Shown here piece after piece: positions 63,101 to 64,000 of a stretch of 64,000 nt of DNA. How positions within the stretch are numbered: the stretch's first letter is position 1; the number at the start of each line of letters is the position of its first letter. A model generated the notes under the pieces. The model did not search any database, was not told the origin of the DNA, and saw only the letters and a program-made list of their open reading frames with translations. The DNA is from Syngnathus acus. Taxonomy: Eukaryota > Chordata > Actinopteri > Syngnathiformes > Syngnathidae. The translations under genes were made by a program, and so were the position numbers. Where the stretch lies: NCBI RefSeq assembly GCF_901709675.1, contig NC_051087.1:7249319-7313318 (forward strand), given 5' to 3'.

Positions 63101-64000
63101 AAAATGCTTGGTGGTGCAGAAGAAAAGCAATCAATTCTCATTATGGAAAATAGATCATCCCTCCTAATTAGAGCCGCGGCATTTTACCACCGTACAAATG
63201 CTGAATAACGCAAACTAAGGATGTCACGCGCTGCCCACCGCTGACTAATTAGGTGAGTGAAGGGGGAAAAAGATGGTTTTGTCCCAGATAGTTCATGACC
63301 GCTAAAGTGCAATGGTTTGAACCAGTTATATGAGCTCTTCATAAATTGTGGTGCTTTTCACAAGGTATGTCTACCTTGCATTTGGTAGAAAAGTCAAATT
63401 TGTTGAATACTTTGCAGTACTTAAAATAGAGCACAAATAAACACAACCCAAAAAAACTGCAATAATATATAAAATATTTGACTGCCACCAAATACCACAG
63501 CTGCCCTTAAAAATATCAATGGTTAATATAATGGTTATGTTTTGGTAATGAAGAGTGTCTGCTTGTTTATATGCACCTACAGATTAGATTAAAAAAATAT
63601 TGGTATTGTTCACAATACATGAACAAAATCGTACTGTTCACAATACATGAAAAAAAAATAGTAGACAGAAAATAAAATAAATTGCGCTGCAGTGTTACAA
63701 TATTGGCAGCAGTTAATATTTAATGGTTCTTACCACTTTCCTCATCTAATGGGAAATTCTAGTTTAAGATTTAATGAGCTTTTTGGGACCAAGTGGTATT
63801 TATCTCAATGTTCAGTTCTAGTATAGTGAGGCATTTTTCTTTTTAAATACAAAATAACTAACTAAAAATAAATCTATCGAGGATGCCACTAAAATTTCTT
63901 AACCATAAAGTTTTAGTAGCTATTTTAGCTAACTGAAACAATCTGTATTCATGCAAAAAAATAAGTAAATAAAATTACAAACCTATTCTGTAAGTGGATG
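57115..64000 (+). other. ctnna2: ctnna2 intron downstream of the 51-codon exon (3' end outside window)
   Basis: This begins with donor GTCAGT and runs to the end of the window. No sequence like the next alpha-catenin exon (A-N-L-A-C-S-I-S) was seen. It holds a short CA-rich stretch at 57163-57190, a TTTTGGC triplication at about 62434-62462, a short tandem duplication near 63607, and a homeodomain-site-rich segment near 63120-63260. Otherwise it is plain AT-rich intron. Confidence 0.82.
63607..63658 (+). repeat. Short tandem duplication, period 28
   Basis: TGTTCACAATACATGAA occurs at 63607-63623 and 63635-63651. Confidence 0.85.

Noticed and set aside
1-64000. Any bacterial-type operon, defence system, CRISPR array or viral gene
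   Set aside because: Spliced vertebrate exons, long introns and fish-type repeats account for the window; no such genes are visible.

Overview
The window is vertebrate nuclear DNA, almost certainly from a ray-finned fish and probably a percomorph. The evidence is spliced coding exons with GT/AG borders in long AT-rich introns, dense microsatellites, a tRNA-headed SINE of a type I associate with teleosts, and several MITE and Tc1-like remnants. A closer placement (syngnathid-like, judged from SINE wording remembered rather than checked) is only a guess.

The window lies inside one large gene on the + strand, alpha-N-catenin (ctnna2). Only two coding exons are visible: 49113-49193 (27 codons) and 56962-57114 (51 codons). 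Both begin and end on codon boundaries and join into a continuous stretch around the start of the M (VH2) region. Their residues fit CTNNA2 better than CTNNA1 or CTNNA3. Bases 1-49112 are intron upstream of the first exon, 49194-56961 is the intron between them, and 57115-64000 is intron again. I found neither the preceding nor the following ctnna2 exon in the window.

Nested in the upstream intron on the opposite strand is a complete intronless coding region for lrrtm1 (33753-35330), a postsynaptic leucine-rich-repeat organiser. It has a signal anchor, LRRNT, about ten LRRs, LRRCT, one membrane segment and the C-terminal ECEV motif. This antisense nesting of LRRTM1 in CTNNA2 is also known in mammals. 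The region upstream of lrrtm1 (35.3-36.9 kb) holds its likely leader and promoter, including a TATA-like sequence, an E-box, CpG-bearing sequence, overlapping upstream ORFs and a very long CT/GA tract. In mammals the same interval acts as a shared promoter that also starts N-terminally truncated alpha-catenin transcripts; here that is a testable inference.

Everything else is intron. Recognisable content includes a nearly intact SINE with a perfect 13-bp target duplication (39946-40312) plus six decayed fragments of the same family. There is also a frameshifted Tc1-like transposase remnant (about 3360-3980), MITE-like elements (12221-12312, 17927-18106, 41757-41993, 54425-54595), a hAT-like element (19902-20219), retroposon-tail-like sequences, and long CA, TG, CT and GGAT microsatellites. 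No rRNA, tRNA gene, CRISPR array, viral gene or toxin gene was seen. No new multi-gene system is evident; the most interesting feature is the lrrtm1/ctnna2 arrangement and its shared regulatory region.
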